Assembly: GCF_021216675.1 (NCBI RefSeq)
Contig: NZ_CP086120.1
Coordinates: 3,147,501 to 3,211,500 of the forward strand
Direction of reading: 5' to 3'
Source: Streptomyces gobiensis
GTDB lineage: Bacteria; Actinomycetota; Actinomycetes; Streptomycetales; Streptomycetaceae
DNA length: 64,000 bases
Below, piece by piece: positions 10,028-17,655 of the stretch. Position 1 is the stretch's first letter; each line of letters starts with the position of its first letter. Below the pieces are notes generated by a model, which had not been told where the DNA came from, did not search any database, and saw only the letters and a program-made list of their open reading frames with translations. The translations under genes and the position numbers were made by a program.

Positions 10028-10294
10028 ATGAGTACAGTCCGGCCCGTGATGGAGTATGACCCCAGGTTTCCCAAGTGGACCCAGATCGCTGATGTGATCC
10101 GCGAGCGCATCGCCACCGGTAAGTACCCGCCGCGCTACCGGCTTTCTGAGACGAAGCTGGAAGAGGAGTTCGACGTAGCGCGGGTCACCGTACGCAAGGT
10201 CACCCGCGCCCTACGCGAAGAGGGACTGATCACCACCCACCCCGGCATGGGATCGTTCGTGACCGACCCCTCCGAACAGTCCCCGTCGGACTAA
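10028..10294 (+). CDS. Short GntR-family regulator (winged helix only)
   Basis: 88 residues consisting of only the GntR-type winged helix: PKWTQIADVIRERIATGKYPPRYRLSETKLEEEFDVARVTVRKVTRALREEGLI, then the wing HPGMGSFV. There is no effector-binding domain, as in the small GntR/KorSA-like regulators of actinomycete mobile elements. Either ATG 10028 or ATG 10049 could be the start; neither has a strong ribosome site. It is divergent from the 46/56-residue pair and is followed by the first Uma2 gene, so it may control either side. Confidence 0.82.
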   Translation: MSTVRPVMEYDPRFPKWTQIADVIRERIATGKYPPRYRLSETKLEEEFDVARVTVRKVTRALREEGLITTHPGMGSFVTDPSEQSPSD

Positions 10295-10313
10295 CCACCC
10301 GAGTGGGTGAACG
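10295..10313 (+). promoter_or_regulatory. Conserved inverted-repeat element, copy 1 (upstream of Uma2 gene)
   Basis: CCACCCGAGTGGGTGAACG contains the inverted repeat CACCC-GAGT-GGGTG. The identical 19-mer recurs at 10996-11014 and a variant at 16592-16610, each upstream of a Uma2-family gene. It lies about 106 nt before the chosen Uma2 start, immediately after the GntR gene. Confidence 0.65.
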
Positions 10314-10419
10314 CTCGCCGAACTGGCCTGAGGCCACCGAACCGCTGCGGCTGCCGCCGAGGCGTACCGTGGCGGGTAGGCCGGTAGATGGGCCGCTTAC
10401 TCGAAGATCAGGAGTGACG

Positions 10420-10971
10420 GTGAGTGTCCTGCCGACGTATACAGACGTCGATCCGGAGAAAGCCCTGAAGTACGCGATCCAGCACATCGCGGGCGACCGT
10501 GCCGAGGTCATCGAGGGCGTCATCACCCCTGCGTCGCCGGGCTGGGCAGATGAGAATGTCGCCGACTTGATCAGGGAACAGCTCGGTTCCCGGATGCGGG
10601 AGCAGGGTTGGCGTGCCGGGTCGGGGAATCTCGATCTTCCGGGGAGCGAGAACTTCTACATCCCGGATCTCGCGGTAGTCCCCGCCGAGCTGGCGAAAAC
10701 CGAAGGAGCGCTGCTGCCTGACCAGACGCTTCTGGTGGTCGAGGTGACGTCGCCGTCCAACGCGGACACCGATCGCACCGCCAAGCGCAAGCGGTACGCC
10801 CAATACGGTGCGCCTCTGTATCTGTTGGTGGACCGGCAGGAAGACACCTGCACTCTGTTCTCCGAACCCGGCCAGCTTGGCTACACGCACATTCAGGGCC
10901 CGTATCCCTTCGGCACCCCTGTGCAGCTCCCTGAACCCTTCGCCCTGACGATCGACACCAGCGGCTTCTAG
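10420..10971 (+). CDS. Uma2-family putative endonuclease (copy 1)
   Basis: 183 residues with the DUF820/Uma2 restriction-endonuclease-like core: YAIQHIAGDRAEVIEGVITPASP, then FYIPDLAVV (motif II Asp), then LLVVEVTSPSNADTDRTAKRKRYAQYGAPLYLLVD, where E-V-x-S and the later Lys/Tyr residues form the PD-(D/E)XK site. GTG 10420 is favoured because AGGAG sits 6-8 nt upstream; an in-frame extension to 10303 runs through the repeat element. Streptomycetes carry many Uma2 paralogues of unknown substrate. Sequence is clearly more distant from the other two copies here than they are from each other. Confidence 0.83.
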   Translation: MSVLPTYTDVDPEKALKYAIQHIAGDRAEVIEGVITPASPGWADENVADLIREQLGSRMREQGWRAGSGNLDLPGSENFYIPDLAVVPAELAKTEGALLPDQTLLVVEVTSPSNADTDRTAKRKRYAQYGAPLYLLVDRQEDTCTLFSEPGQLGYTHIQGPYPFGTPVQLPEPFALTIDTSGF

Positions 10972-10995
10972 CCTCCCGAAGCCCCAACGAACTGA

Positions 10996-11014
10996 CCACC
11001 CGAGTGGGTGAACG
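10996..11014 (+). promoter_or_regulatory. Conserved inverted-repeat element, copy 2
   Basis: Identical over 19 bases to the element at 10295-10313 (CCACCCGAGTGGGTGAACG). It lies in the gap between two Uma2 genes, about 102 nt upstream of the second one's start, almost the same distance as for copy 1. Confidence 0.65.
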
Positions 11015-11116
11015 GTCGCCGCATTTGCCCCCGGAATGATCGCTGCGCCACCAAGCTCCTTGCTGGCAGGCCTGGCCCAGGCGTGACCGGCAACAGCGAC
11101 GAGGGAGGACAGCGTG

Positions 11117-11722
11117 ATGACCGCCGATCCCATCACCGAGCCGATGGACCCCATCGATCTGCTGATCGCGTTCGAAGAGGCAGCCGATGTGCCGATTCGC
11201 CCCGAGTGTGTCGAGGGGACGGTTGTCGTGCCGCGACAGCCGGACTTCAACCACGGCGACAGCGCGTTGCAGATGTGTCGCCAGTTGTGTTCCGCAGGGT
11301 TCCGGTATGCGGGTTCCGGTATGGGGTTCCGAGTCGGTATCAAAGGGGAACAAACCCGTTCCCTGGTCATCCCCGACTTCTACGTACTGCATTGCAGGCC
11401 CAGCGAGGTGGATGAGGCTTACCGCAGAGTCCACAAGGGCTGGTACTCCATCGAACTGCTGGCTCTCGTCGGGGAGGTGACCTCGACCAACCATGAGACG
11501 GACTCCGGCCCCAAGTACCGCAGTTACGCCGCCGCTGGCATCCCCGTATACGTACTGATCCACCGCCAGGACCGCATGGCCTACGCCTTCTCCGACCCCG
11601 CCCCCGAAGAGGACCCGGTCAACTCCCACTACACCACCAAGACCGCAGTCGACCTCGGCCGCCCGCTTCCCCTCCCCGTGCCGTACCCCGCCCTGGACAC
11701 CACCATCCTGCTGGACGAATGA
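11117..11722 (+). CDS. Uma2-family putative endonuclease (copy 2)
   Basis: 201 residues. PIDLLIAFEEAADVPIRPECVEG corresponds to the N-terminal strand-helix with the E-G pair, LVIPDFYVLH supplies the catalytic-type Asp, and WYSIELLALVGEVTSTNHETD plus KYRSYAAAGIPVYVLI supply the acidic and Lys/Tyr positions. GGAGG lies 8 nt before ATG 11117. It is highly similar along its whole length to the copy at 16659-17246, so the two derive from a duplication that now flanks the transporter/VanZ block. Function in the cell is unknown. Confidence 0.83.
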   Translation: MTADPITEPMDPIDLLIAFEEAADVPIRPECVEGTVVVPRQPDFNHGDSALQMCRQLCSAGFRYAGSGMGFRVGIKGEQTRSLVIPDFYVLHCRPSEVDEAYRRVHKGWYSIELLALVGEVTSTNHETDSGPKYRSYAAAGIPVYVLIHRQDRMAYAFSDPAPEEDPVNSHYTTKTAVDLGRPLPLPVPYPALDTTILLDE

Positions 11723-11824
11723 CGACCTTGCCCAGGACGGCGCTACCCCGACACCCTGACGATCACGACGACTTTTTTTGAAGGGGGCAGGCTTCCGCTA
11801 AATGCAGACAAGCACCGTGCATCT

Positions 11825-12415
11825 TCAGCCGGTTACGTGGAGTCTGCGGCCGTGGCTTGCCATGGCTATGGCTGCTGCTGTGCAGGCTGCGGCGCAACCG
11901 GCCAGAGCGGTGGGGTCAGCCGCAGGCTGGAGGAGGATCGCCCACCAGCGTGGTTCTCCGCCGTAACCTCGGCCGAGCAGCGGCGTCACCATCACGGTGG
12001 CAACCGGAACTACGATGGCCCTTTCCTTCAGCCAAGGCAGTACCGCGAGGGTGCACGCGGCGAGGAAGACCGTGTTACGGCTCGCCTCTCCTGCAGCACG
12101 GGAGTCCAGCAACACCGAGCACACCTGCCCGATCACCACCGCCAAGAGAAGCAGCACGGCCACGGCCGCCATATCGAAGGCCCACACACGGCGCACCGGC
12201 AGGGCATCCGCAGCATCGAGGCGCGAGCGCAGGCACAGCACGAGGGCAGAGCAGATCGGAAGTGGGGCGAGCATCATCAGCAGCATGTCGCCCCCGCCGG
12301 TCGCGAACGGCAGCTCGATCGCGCTGTCCAGGAACAGTGCCACCATCAGCGCATACAGAGCGATAGCGAGGGCGGCGATGCTGTTGAGGCGGCGCGCCTT
12401 GAACCAGTAGATCAA
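11825..12415 (-). CDS. Membrane protein of the secreted-pair/ABC operon
   Basis: 196-residue protein with about five hydrophobic segments (IAALAIALYALMVALFLDSA, LLMMLAPLPICSALVLCL, MAAVAVLLLLAVVIGQVC and two more). I choose a TTG start at 12415: AGGAGA lies 7 nt upstream and TTGA overlaps the stop of the permease gene by 4 nt. A longer reading from 12433 is possible. It is the last of five co-oriented genes after two secreted proteins, an ABC ATPase and a permease. A role as second permease or as immunity/accessory subunit is inferred from position only. Confidence 0.6.
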   Translation of the reverse strand: MIYWFKARRLNSIAALAIALYALMVALFLDSAIELPFATGGGDMLLMMLAPLPICSALVLCLRSRLDAADALPVRRVWAFDMAAVAVLLLLAVVIGQVCSVLLDSRAAGEASRNTVFLAACTLAVLPWLKERAIVVPVATVMVTPLLGRGYGGEPRWWAILLQPAADPTALAGCAAACTAAAIAMASHGRRLHVTG

Positions 12416-13689
12416 CGCTTGTTCTCCTGGCATTTGGCCGCTGCCTGGGCGGCGTGGGCATACCAACGGGAGCGTTCGGCTCGGGTCATCTTTCTCAGCT
12501 CGCTGATCGTGGTGTCCGCGATTTTCTGCTGGGCTGGCCGATAGGCGTTGACCGTGTCGCGGCCCTCGACGGCGGTGATCAACCACGAATGCAGCACCCA
12601 ATAGGGCTCGTCCTCCTTCTGGTTCAGGAGGCAGCCGAAGTCCTCCTCTTGGGGGAGAGCGGCGGTGATCAGCTGGGTGCGGATGGTGTCGGCATGGTCC
12701 ATGCCGGGGGTGAACCATCCCTTCCACACCCTTGGGCCACTCCGGTCGTCCACGCGGCTGTCGGTGACCAGCATGGGGCGGGGTGCTCCGGCCTCTTCAA
12801 GCTGGTTAACTGTGTTGGTAATGAGCTTAGAGAACGCGGGCAGGGCGTCGGCGTAGGGGGCGGGCACGCACACCTGCGGAGCATCTCCAGCGCATGCCTT
12901 AGCCACCTCGCCGGTCTTGCGTATGGGCGTGGTGTAGTCCCAGGCGGAGGCCGTGGTAGCCCCGCACAGCACGGCCGCCAAGCCAACACCGGCCGCAGCC
13001 CCGATCCTCACCCGGCGCCTGAACGGGGCCCAGCCGAGCGCTACCGCGATGGCGAGGGAGCTGAGAACCGCGAGGGGGAGGAGGTACCCGGACGGGGCGA
13101 TGGTGTATTCCAAGCCGGGGGTGGTGAAGGCGTAGACGGTGATGTGCCGCAGCCAATTGGTGCCCGGTATTTCGATGATGTTCCCGGCGAAACCGATGAA
13201 CACCCACGTCGCGGCGGAGACCAGGGGCGCGGCCATGACGGGCTGCTTCGACAGGTGCCCGACGGCGTAGCCGAAGACCGCATACGGCAGTGGCAGCAGC
13301 AGACAGAACGCGATGAGCGGCAGTGACCATCCATCCGGCCACATCCCGACCTTGATGTAGGCGGCGGCCACGGCAGCCCCCATCATTGCGGTGCCAAGGC
13401 CCGCGCAGGCTGCGACACCGGCGGCGGCCAGCGCGTAGCGGGTTCGGTAGGCGCCGAGCTGCATGATCCCGGAACGGACGATTTGGCCGCCCTGCCAGGC
13501 GGCGGCACCGGCCGTGGCCGAGGCCGCGAAAATTATCAACCCGACCACGCTGGCTGGAATGGCAGAAGGGGGACCTCCCAGGTAGGAGGCGGCCATACGG
13601 GGCTCAGTCACCGCCCACGCCGCCAGCGCGATGCCAGGAAGAAGCAGGTAGGTGGCCGGGGAGGTGCGAATCAGCGTACGGATGCGCAT
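12412..13689 (-). CDS. ABC-type permease fused to a Cys-containing extracytoplasmic domain
   Basis: 425 residues. Six membrane helices occupy about residues 10-240, then a segment ending CGATTASAWDY leads into an outside domain of about 170 residues with four cysteines (KACAGDAPQVCV.., FGCLLN, AKCQENKR). The ATG overlaps the ATPase gene's stop by one base (TGATG), so the two are translationally coupled. The C-terminal domain is unfamiliar to me; it could bind an exported or extracellular peptide. ABC-2-like topology plus partner ATPase support an exporter or a peptide-removal immunity pump. Confidence 0.7.
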   Translation of the reverse strand: MRIRTLIRTSPATYLLLPGIALAAWAVTEPRMAASYLGGPPSAIPASVVGLIIFAASATAGAAAWQGGQIVRSGIMQLGAYRTRYALAAAGVAACAGLGTAMMGAAVAAAYIKVGMWPDGWSLPLIAFCLLLPLPYAVFGYAVGHLSKQPVMAAPLVSAATWVFIGFAGNIIEIPGTNWLRHITVYAFTTPGLEYTIAPSGYLLPLAVLSSLAIAVALGWAPFRRRVRIGAAAGVGLAAVLCGATTASAWDYTTPIRKTGEVAKACAGDAPQVCVPAPYADALPAFSKLITNTVNQLEEAGAPRPMLVTDSRVDDRSGPRVWKGWFTPGMDHADTIRTQLITAALPQEEDFGCLLNQKEDEPYWVLHSWLITAVEGRDTVNAYRPAQQKIADTTISELRKMTRAERSRWYAHAAQAAAKCQENKR

Positions 13690-14411
13690 CAGGCGTCCCC
13701 TCCGCAGAGGCGACTGTAGGCGGCCTCGGCCTGGCGTGTTGAAGGAGTGCCGGGAGGGGCGCAAGCCAGGAACTCATCCGTGGTGCCCCCGTGCACGATC
13801 GCCCCGTCATACAGGCAGGTGACGTACTGGGCATCGTCGGCAAGGTCGGCGACGTCGTGGGTGGACAGCAACACCGACACATCAAGGGCCGCGAGTAGAT
13901 CGCGGAAGGCGCGGCGCTGGGTAGGGTCCATGCCCGCCGTGGGCTCATCCAGCAGAAGGATGCGGGCGTCGTGGACGAGCGCGGATGCAACGCCCACGCG
14001 TCGGAGCTGACCGCCGGAGAGCGTCTTGGTCCTCTGGTCCCGTTTGGGGGTCAAGTTGACTTTGTCCAGAGCGTCGGCGGCTTTGTCCCACGCTTCGCGT
14101 CGGGAGAGCCCTTTGGCCCAGCCGACGTAGGCGACTTGTTCCCGGGCGGTCAGACCGGGCATAGGGGTGATGTTCTGTGGCATCCAGGCGACTAGCTTGC
14201 GATAGGAGCGGTGGGTGGCGGGGATGCGATCGAGGTGAATGGTTCCGTGCTGGGGAGCCCGCACCGAGGCCGCGAGGGAAAGCAGGGTGGACTTGCCTGC
14301 CCCGTTGGGGCCGAGCAGCACGGTGACGCCGGGCTTGACGGTCATCTCAAGGCCGGAGAAAACCTGCTGCTTTCCGTAGGCGAACCAGCAGTCGGCGATG
14401 CGTATGGGCAA
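13689..14411 (-). CDS. ABC transporter ATP-binding protein
   Basis: 240-residue ATPase with Walker A GPNGAGKST, Q-loop WMPQNI, signature LSGGQLRR, Walker B ILLLDEPTAGMDP and switch His STHDV. The start is set at TTG 14411, preceded by AGGAG at a 7-nt spacing; the upstream in-frame part crosses a perfect hairpin. The missing ATG and the hairpin suggest weaker expression than for the secreted genes before it. It drives the permease encoded immediately downstream with a one-base overlap. Confidence 0.88.
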   Translation of the reverse strand: MPIRIADCWFAYGKQQVFSGLEMTVKPGVTVLLGPNGAGKSTLLSLAASVRAPQHGTIHLDRIPATHRSYRKLVAWMPQNITPMPGLTAREQVAYVGWAKGLSRREAWDKAADALDKVNLTPKRDQRTKTLSGGQLRRVGVASALVHDARILLLDEPTAGMDPTQRRAFRDLLAALDVSVLLSTHDVADLADDAQYVTCLYDGAIVHGGTTDEFLACAPPGTPSTRQAEAAYSRLCGGDA

Positions 14412-14454
14412 CGAGTACTCCTGTGCGGGGGAAGGACATTTCAATGACCATGGA

Positions 14455-14487
14455 CGTGGGCCCGCAACGGATGGTTGCGGGCCCACG
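14455..14487 (-). terminator. Intra-operon hairpin between secreted-protein genes and ABC genes
   Basis: A perfect 14-bp stem (14455-14468 with 14474-14487, CGTGGGCCCGCAAC and complement) with a 5-nt loop lies 31 nt after the second secreted gene and 43 nt before the ATPase start. It should act as a partial terminator or 3' stabiliser, giving excess secreted product over transporter. Confidence 0.75.
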
Positions 14488-14518
14488 GGGGCCTAGCGCT
14501 CAGGCCGGGGAGAGAAGG

Positions 14519-14941
14519 TCACTCGTAGACGACGACCTTTTTGACATCCAGCCCGCTGCCGGACACCTCGCCGTTGATCTTGTCGATGCGGAAGTAGGCT
14601 ATGGCCCCACTGGTGATAGAGCGGGATGTCTTGGAGGTGTAGCTGCTGCCCTTGAAGCAGTTGGAGAAGCGGGCCGAATCCCCCTGCTTCTGGTCCGGGC
14701 CGAACACGTCCTTCCACTGGGATATGTGGGTGGTGTTCTGGTTCGGGCCGACACCGACCGAGGAGCAGCCGGTGAAGTGGACGGCGGAGGAACCGCCGAC
14801 CGACTTCCAGCGGCTGGACTCGAAGCCGGTGAGGGCTCCGTCGATGATGCTGGAGTAAGCAAGCGCTGATGGGGCGCCGATGAGGACGAGGGCAGCCGCA
14901 GAACCGACGACCACGCCGATGCGCTGCTTTCTACTGGCCAC
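14519..14941 (-). CDS. Secreted protein B of the secreted pair
   Basis: 140 residues, GTG start 10 nt after AAAGGAG. A Sec signal peptide (RKQRIGVVVGSAAALVLIGAPSALA) is cut after ALA, leaving about 112 residues that begin YSSIIDGAL. The mature part has two cysteines (FTGC, SNCF) and ends IAYFRIDKINGEVSGSGLDV then KKVVVYE. That ending is shared with the gene 14 bp upstream (YFRIDKISG..LNVSTVSVSE). Cysteine pairing and a beta-rich pattern suggest a small disulfide-bonded exported protein. I recognise no family; a bacteriocin-like or signalling role is conjecture from the linked transporter. Confidence 0.72.
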   Translation of the reverse strand: MASRKQRIGVVVGSAAALVLIGAPSALAYSSIIDGALTGFESSRWKSVGGSSAVHFTGCSSVGVGPNQNTTHISQWKDVFGPDQKQGDSARFSNCFKGSSYTSKTSRSITSGAIAYFRIDKINGEVSGSGLDVKKVVVYE

Positions 14942-14955
14942 GTATGGGCTCCTTT

Positions 14956-15273
14956 CTATTCTGAAACACTGACTGTGCTGACGTTCAGCATGTGGGCGCG
15001 CTCCACGCCACTGATCTTGTCGATGCGGAAGTACGCTCGGTCACCGGAGAATTCGGAGCAGTTGAACTTCGAGGTCGACCCGTTGAAACAAGCGGTGAAC
15101 TTCGCCGAACTGCCCACTCGGGCACCGGGGAGGTAGCTCGACCAGGCGAGTGCTGGATGCACCAGGAGGAAGACGGCGGACAGTGTGGCTGTCGAAACGA
15201 CCGCCACTCGAAGTGTCTTGCGCGCAGTGACCGCCCCTCTCCTCATGCGCCCGAGAACTATTCGATCATTCAT
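14956..15273 (-). CDS. Secreted protein A of the secreted pair
   Basis: 105 residues with a long n-region and hydrophobic stretch (LRVAVVSTATLSAVFLLVHPALA) cleaved after ALA. The mature ~62-residue protein begins WSSYLPGARVG, has two cysteines (FTACFNG, KFNCSEF) and ends YFRIDKISGVERAHMLNVST then VSVSE. It is a shorter paralogue of the protein encoded next; both keep Cys-Phe-x-Gly-Ser near the middle and the YFRIDKI block. It is the first gene of the five-gene operon, divergent from the VanZ-family gene. Confidence 0.68.
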   Translation of the reverse strand: MNDRIVLGRMRRGAVTARKTLRVAVVSTATLSAVFLLVHPALAWSSYLPGARVGSSAKFTACFNGSTSKFNCSEFSGDRAYFRIDKISGVERAHMLNVSTVSVSE

Positions 15274-15447
15274 TTCCGATCACGAATGTGACGGAAGCCA
15301 TGATTCCGCCTCAGATCTTGATCAAATGCTTCCCGCGGCTGTTGTGCTCGAGGAGTGGACACCTGCTGCATGCCCGGTTCGCCCACCGTTTCGGCAGGTC
15401 CAACGGCTACGCGTCTCAGAGCCGTTGGGCCAACGGGGAAGTACTCC

Positions 15448-16038
15448 ATGTGGAAAGTTGTTCTGTACCTCAGCCCCACAACAGCGGCCTTGTTCGTTGC
15501 GGCGATCGTAGGGCTGGCTGCGCTCGGCGCGTGGTGGTACGGCCGCGAGGACGGCGGTCGAGCGGTGTTGACGGCAAGAGTGCTGCTGGCGGCCTGGGCC
15601 GTTCTCGTCCTCATGGCTACCATCACACCGACACAGCCACTGGGTACCGGCGGCTATGACATCTCTTGGGTCCCCGGTGGAGGCCTATGGGAATCCGGCG
15701 GAAATGGCTACGGCCTTTTTCCGGAAGAGCGGGACATGCTTCTCCGCCAACAGGCAGCCAACGCCGCCATGTTCGTTTCCTTGGCGGCGCTGCTGGCCTT
15801 CTCGGCCCCAAGGTGGCCGCCGTTGGCTCTGATCGGTTCGTGTCTGGTCTTCAGCGTCGTCATCGAGGCCGTCCAGTTCGTCATGGCCGCTGGCCGAACC
15901 GTGGACGTCGACGACGTACTGTTCAACACGCTGGGTGGCGCCCTCGGAGTGTTCGCCGTCCGGCTGGCGGTGTATGCGGTGGGACGACTCATCCCCTCTG
16001 GAGGGCGTCGGCGCAAGCCAAGACTCGATCACTGCTGA
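15448..16038 (+). CDS. VanZ-family membrane protein
   Basis: 196 residues with four main hydrophobic segments and the VanZ-like elements LVLMATITPTQPL (first outer loop, normally TLxP), a short amphipathic loop and FSVVIEAVQFVMAAGRTVDVDDVLFNTLGGALG, the E-x-x-Q-x-(x)n-R-x-x-D-x-x-D-x-x-x-N-x-x-G signature. ATG 15448 is chosen; the frame is open further upstream but without a good ribosome site. VanZ homologues are associated with teicoplanin or host-peptide tolerance in some bacteria. Divergence from a secreted-protein/ABC operon makes a link to envelope protection attractive but unproven. Confidence 0.8.
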   Translation: MWKVVLYLSPTTAALFVAAIVGLAALGAWWYGREDGGRAVLTARVLLAAWAVLVLMATITPTQPLGTGGYDISWVPGGGLWESGGNGYGLFPEERDMLLRQQAANAAMFVSLAALLAFSAPRWPPLALIGSCLVFSVVIEAVQFVMAAGRTVDVDDVLFNTLGGALGVFAVRLAVYAVGRLIPSGGRRRKPRLDHC

Positions 16039-16074
16039 GGTTTTACGCTTCTCAGCAGGAGTCGACCAGCTGGT

Positions 16075-16419
16075 CTACGTACCCAGGGCCCGAAGGATCT
16101 CTCCGACCCCACTCGCAGCCGCTCGGGCTTCCTGAGGATCAGCCAAGGGGTCTGCTGCGATTTCTTCACAGGCGTGAAAGCGGGCGGCACGCTGGGGCCA
16201 ACGTTCGATGTTGACGACCGTGCCCCAGTGGGCTGCGAAGGCCCGGAGCGGTCCGATGTCACTGCTGTGCTGAGCGCTGGTCGCGGCCCGTGCCAAGTGC
16301 GCGTTCAGCTCCGGCAGGCGACTGGGAATGATCTGCGCGACAGCAGCGCGTAGGGCTTCTGGGGTCAGCGGTGGCATGGGGATGAGCGGAGCACTCGGCT
16401 CGGTCGGCTGGCTGCTCAT
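16075..16419 (-). CDS. DUF6247-like small protein
   Basis: 114 residues from ATG 16419, which has AGGGAGG 5 nt upstream. The LTPEALRAAVAQIIPSRLPEL segment followed by PLRAFAAHWGTVVNIERWP and a C-terminal acidic helix resembles streptomycete DUF6247 proteins, which are frequently encoded beside RelE-like toxins or orphaned. No toxin partner is visible here. It is convergent with the VanZ gene, with 36 bp between stops. Confidence 0.65.
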   Translation of the reverse strand: MSSQPTEPSAPLIPMPPLTPEALRAAVAQIIPSRLPELNAHLARAATSAQHSSDIGPLRAFAAHWGTVVNIERWPQRAARFHACEEIAADPLADPQEARAAASGVGEILRALGT

Positions 16420-16591
16420 GCTGACCTCCCTGCCCGTACGTAGCGCGCAGCGTCGCTCCACGCTCCTCTGATGACGTGCCTATCGCCACCACCCTGCCAG
16501 GCAGAAGCGGAAGTCAGACAACTGGGATGGTGCAATCAGCGTCTACAACGCGGCGGGTAGTGTGCTGACCGCGAACGTTGTCTACTGAGAA

Positions 16592-16610
16592 CCACCCGCC
16601 CGGGTGAACC
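16592..16610 (+). promoter_or_regulatory. Conserved inverted-repeat element, copy 3 (variant)
   Basis: CCACCCGCCCGGGTGAACC keeps the CCACCCG...GGGTGAAC frame of copies 1 and 2 but has a different centre, making a 6-bp inverted repeat (CACCCG-CC-CGGGTG). The changed centre with retained arms suggests the symmetry matters. It lies about 50 nt before the third Uma2 start. Confidence 0.6.
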
Positions 16611-16658
16611 CCCATGAACGAGCCCACGTGGACCGTCCGTCGTCACCAAGGTGAGAGC

Positions 16659-17246
16659 GTGACCACTGACCCGATCGATTTGCTGATCGCCTTCGAAGAG
16701 GTAGCCGACGTGCCTGTCCGGCCGGAGTTCGTCGAGGGGAGGCTGATCGTGCCCCCATGGCCGTACGACGACCACCACAACGCGACCCGCTGCGACCTCG
16801 CATACCAACTCCGCACAGCGGATGTGCCGCTCGTCGGCTTCGGCAACGGTTACCGGATCAGCCTCAACGGTGAGTCCACGCACTCGCTGACCATCCCCGA
16901 CTTCTACGTCCTGCATCGCAGGCCCAACGAGGTTGACGAGGCCTACCGGACGGCCCACAAGGGGTGGTACTCCATCGAACTGGTCGCCCTGGTCGGGGAG
17001 GTCACCTCGACCGACCACGAGACGGATTCCGGCCTCAAGTACCGCAGCTACGCTGCCGCCGGGGTGCCCGTCTACGTACTCATCCACCGCGAGGAGCGCA
17101 CAGCGTACGCGTTCTCCGACCCGGTCCCCGGCGCCGACTCAGCCAAGGCCCACTACGCCACCAAGACCAAGGTCCACCTCGGCTACCCGCTCCCCCTCCC
17201 CGCGCCGTTCCCCGCCCTGGACACCTCCCTCCTGCTGGACAGCTGA
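16659..17246 (+). CDS. Uma2-family putative endonuclease (copy 3)
   Basis: 195 residues from GTG 16659, with AAGGTGAG upstream; a reading from ATG 16614 would add 15 residues. It shares long identical blocks with the gene at 11117: DPIDLLIAFEE, TIPDFYVLH, HKGWYSIEL, ALVGEVTST, KYRSYAAAG, VPVYVLIHR. These include the PD-(D/E)XK-type positions (D of IPDF, E of GEV, following Lys). It is followed by a hairpin terminator at 17307-17340. Confidence 0.83.
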   Translation: MTTDPIDLLIAFEEVADVPVRPEFVEGRLIVPPWPYDDHHNATRCDLAYQLRTADVPLVGFGNGYRISLNGESTHSLTIPDFYVLHRRPNEVDEAYRTAHKGWYSIELVALVGEVTSTDHETDSGLKYRSYAAAGVPVYVLIHREERTAYAFSDPVPGADSAKAHYATKTKVHLGYPLPLPAPFPALDTSLLLDS

Positions 17247-17306
17247 ACTCGCCCCGTCCTCCGCTGTCCTGCTGGGCGGCTGAGCTCTCGAGCTGAGGGC
17301 GCTGGG

Positions 17307-17340
17307 CAGGGCCAGCGAAGTCCCCTGCTTCGCTGCCCTG
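17307..17340 (+). terminator. Hairpin terminator after Uma2 copy 3
   Basis: The inner stem CAGCGAAG (17313-17320) pairs with CTTCGCTG (17328-17335), and outer CAGGG/CCCTG extends it past one bulged base. It lies 60 nt after the Uma2 stop. Confidence 0.6.
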
Positions 17341-17442
17341 TTGATAGCCGAGCCACCCATGCCAGCGCGAGAACCGTTCACTTTCCGGTGAAGGGCAAGA
17401 AGGAGATACACGGGCCGTCATGCGGAGCGTACGGTGGCTGGC

Positions 17443-17655
17443 ATGTCCGCGAAGGAACGGGTCACGATCACCCTCACCGCCGACATTCTGGCCAGCGCGA
17501 GGAAGGCATCAGGTGGAGACCTCTCCGCCTACATCGAACGCACTCTGCGTATACAGACCCTTACTGAAGCCGCACGGGCCATCAACGCATGGCGCCCGAA
17601 CTCCACGACCGATACCGAAGAACTCCTCGATACCTTTGCCGAGGGCCACCGTTAA
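17443..17655 (+). CDS. Small antitoxin-like (ribbon-helix-helix type) protein
   Basis: 70 residues starting MSAKERVTITLTADILASAR then KASGGDLSAYIERTLR, which fits an N-terminal beta strand plus two helices of the RHH/CopG-like class; the tail is acidic. Such proteins usually precede a toxin gene, but the next frames are on the opposite strand and no PIN or MazF partner is seen. It may be an orphan antitoxin, or its partner may have been lost when the low-GC block to its right was acquired. Confidence 0.65.
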   Translation: MSAKERVTITLTADILASARKASGGDLSAYIERTLRIQTLTEAARAINAWRPNSTTDTEELLDTFAEGHR

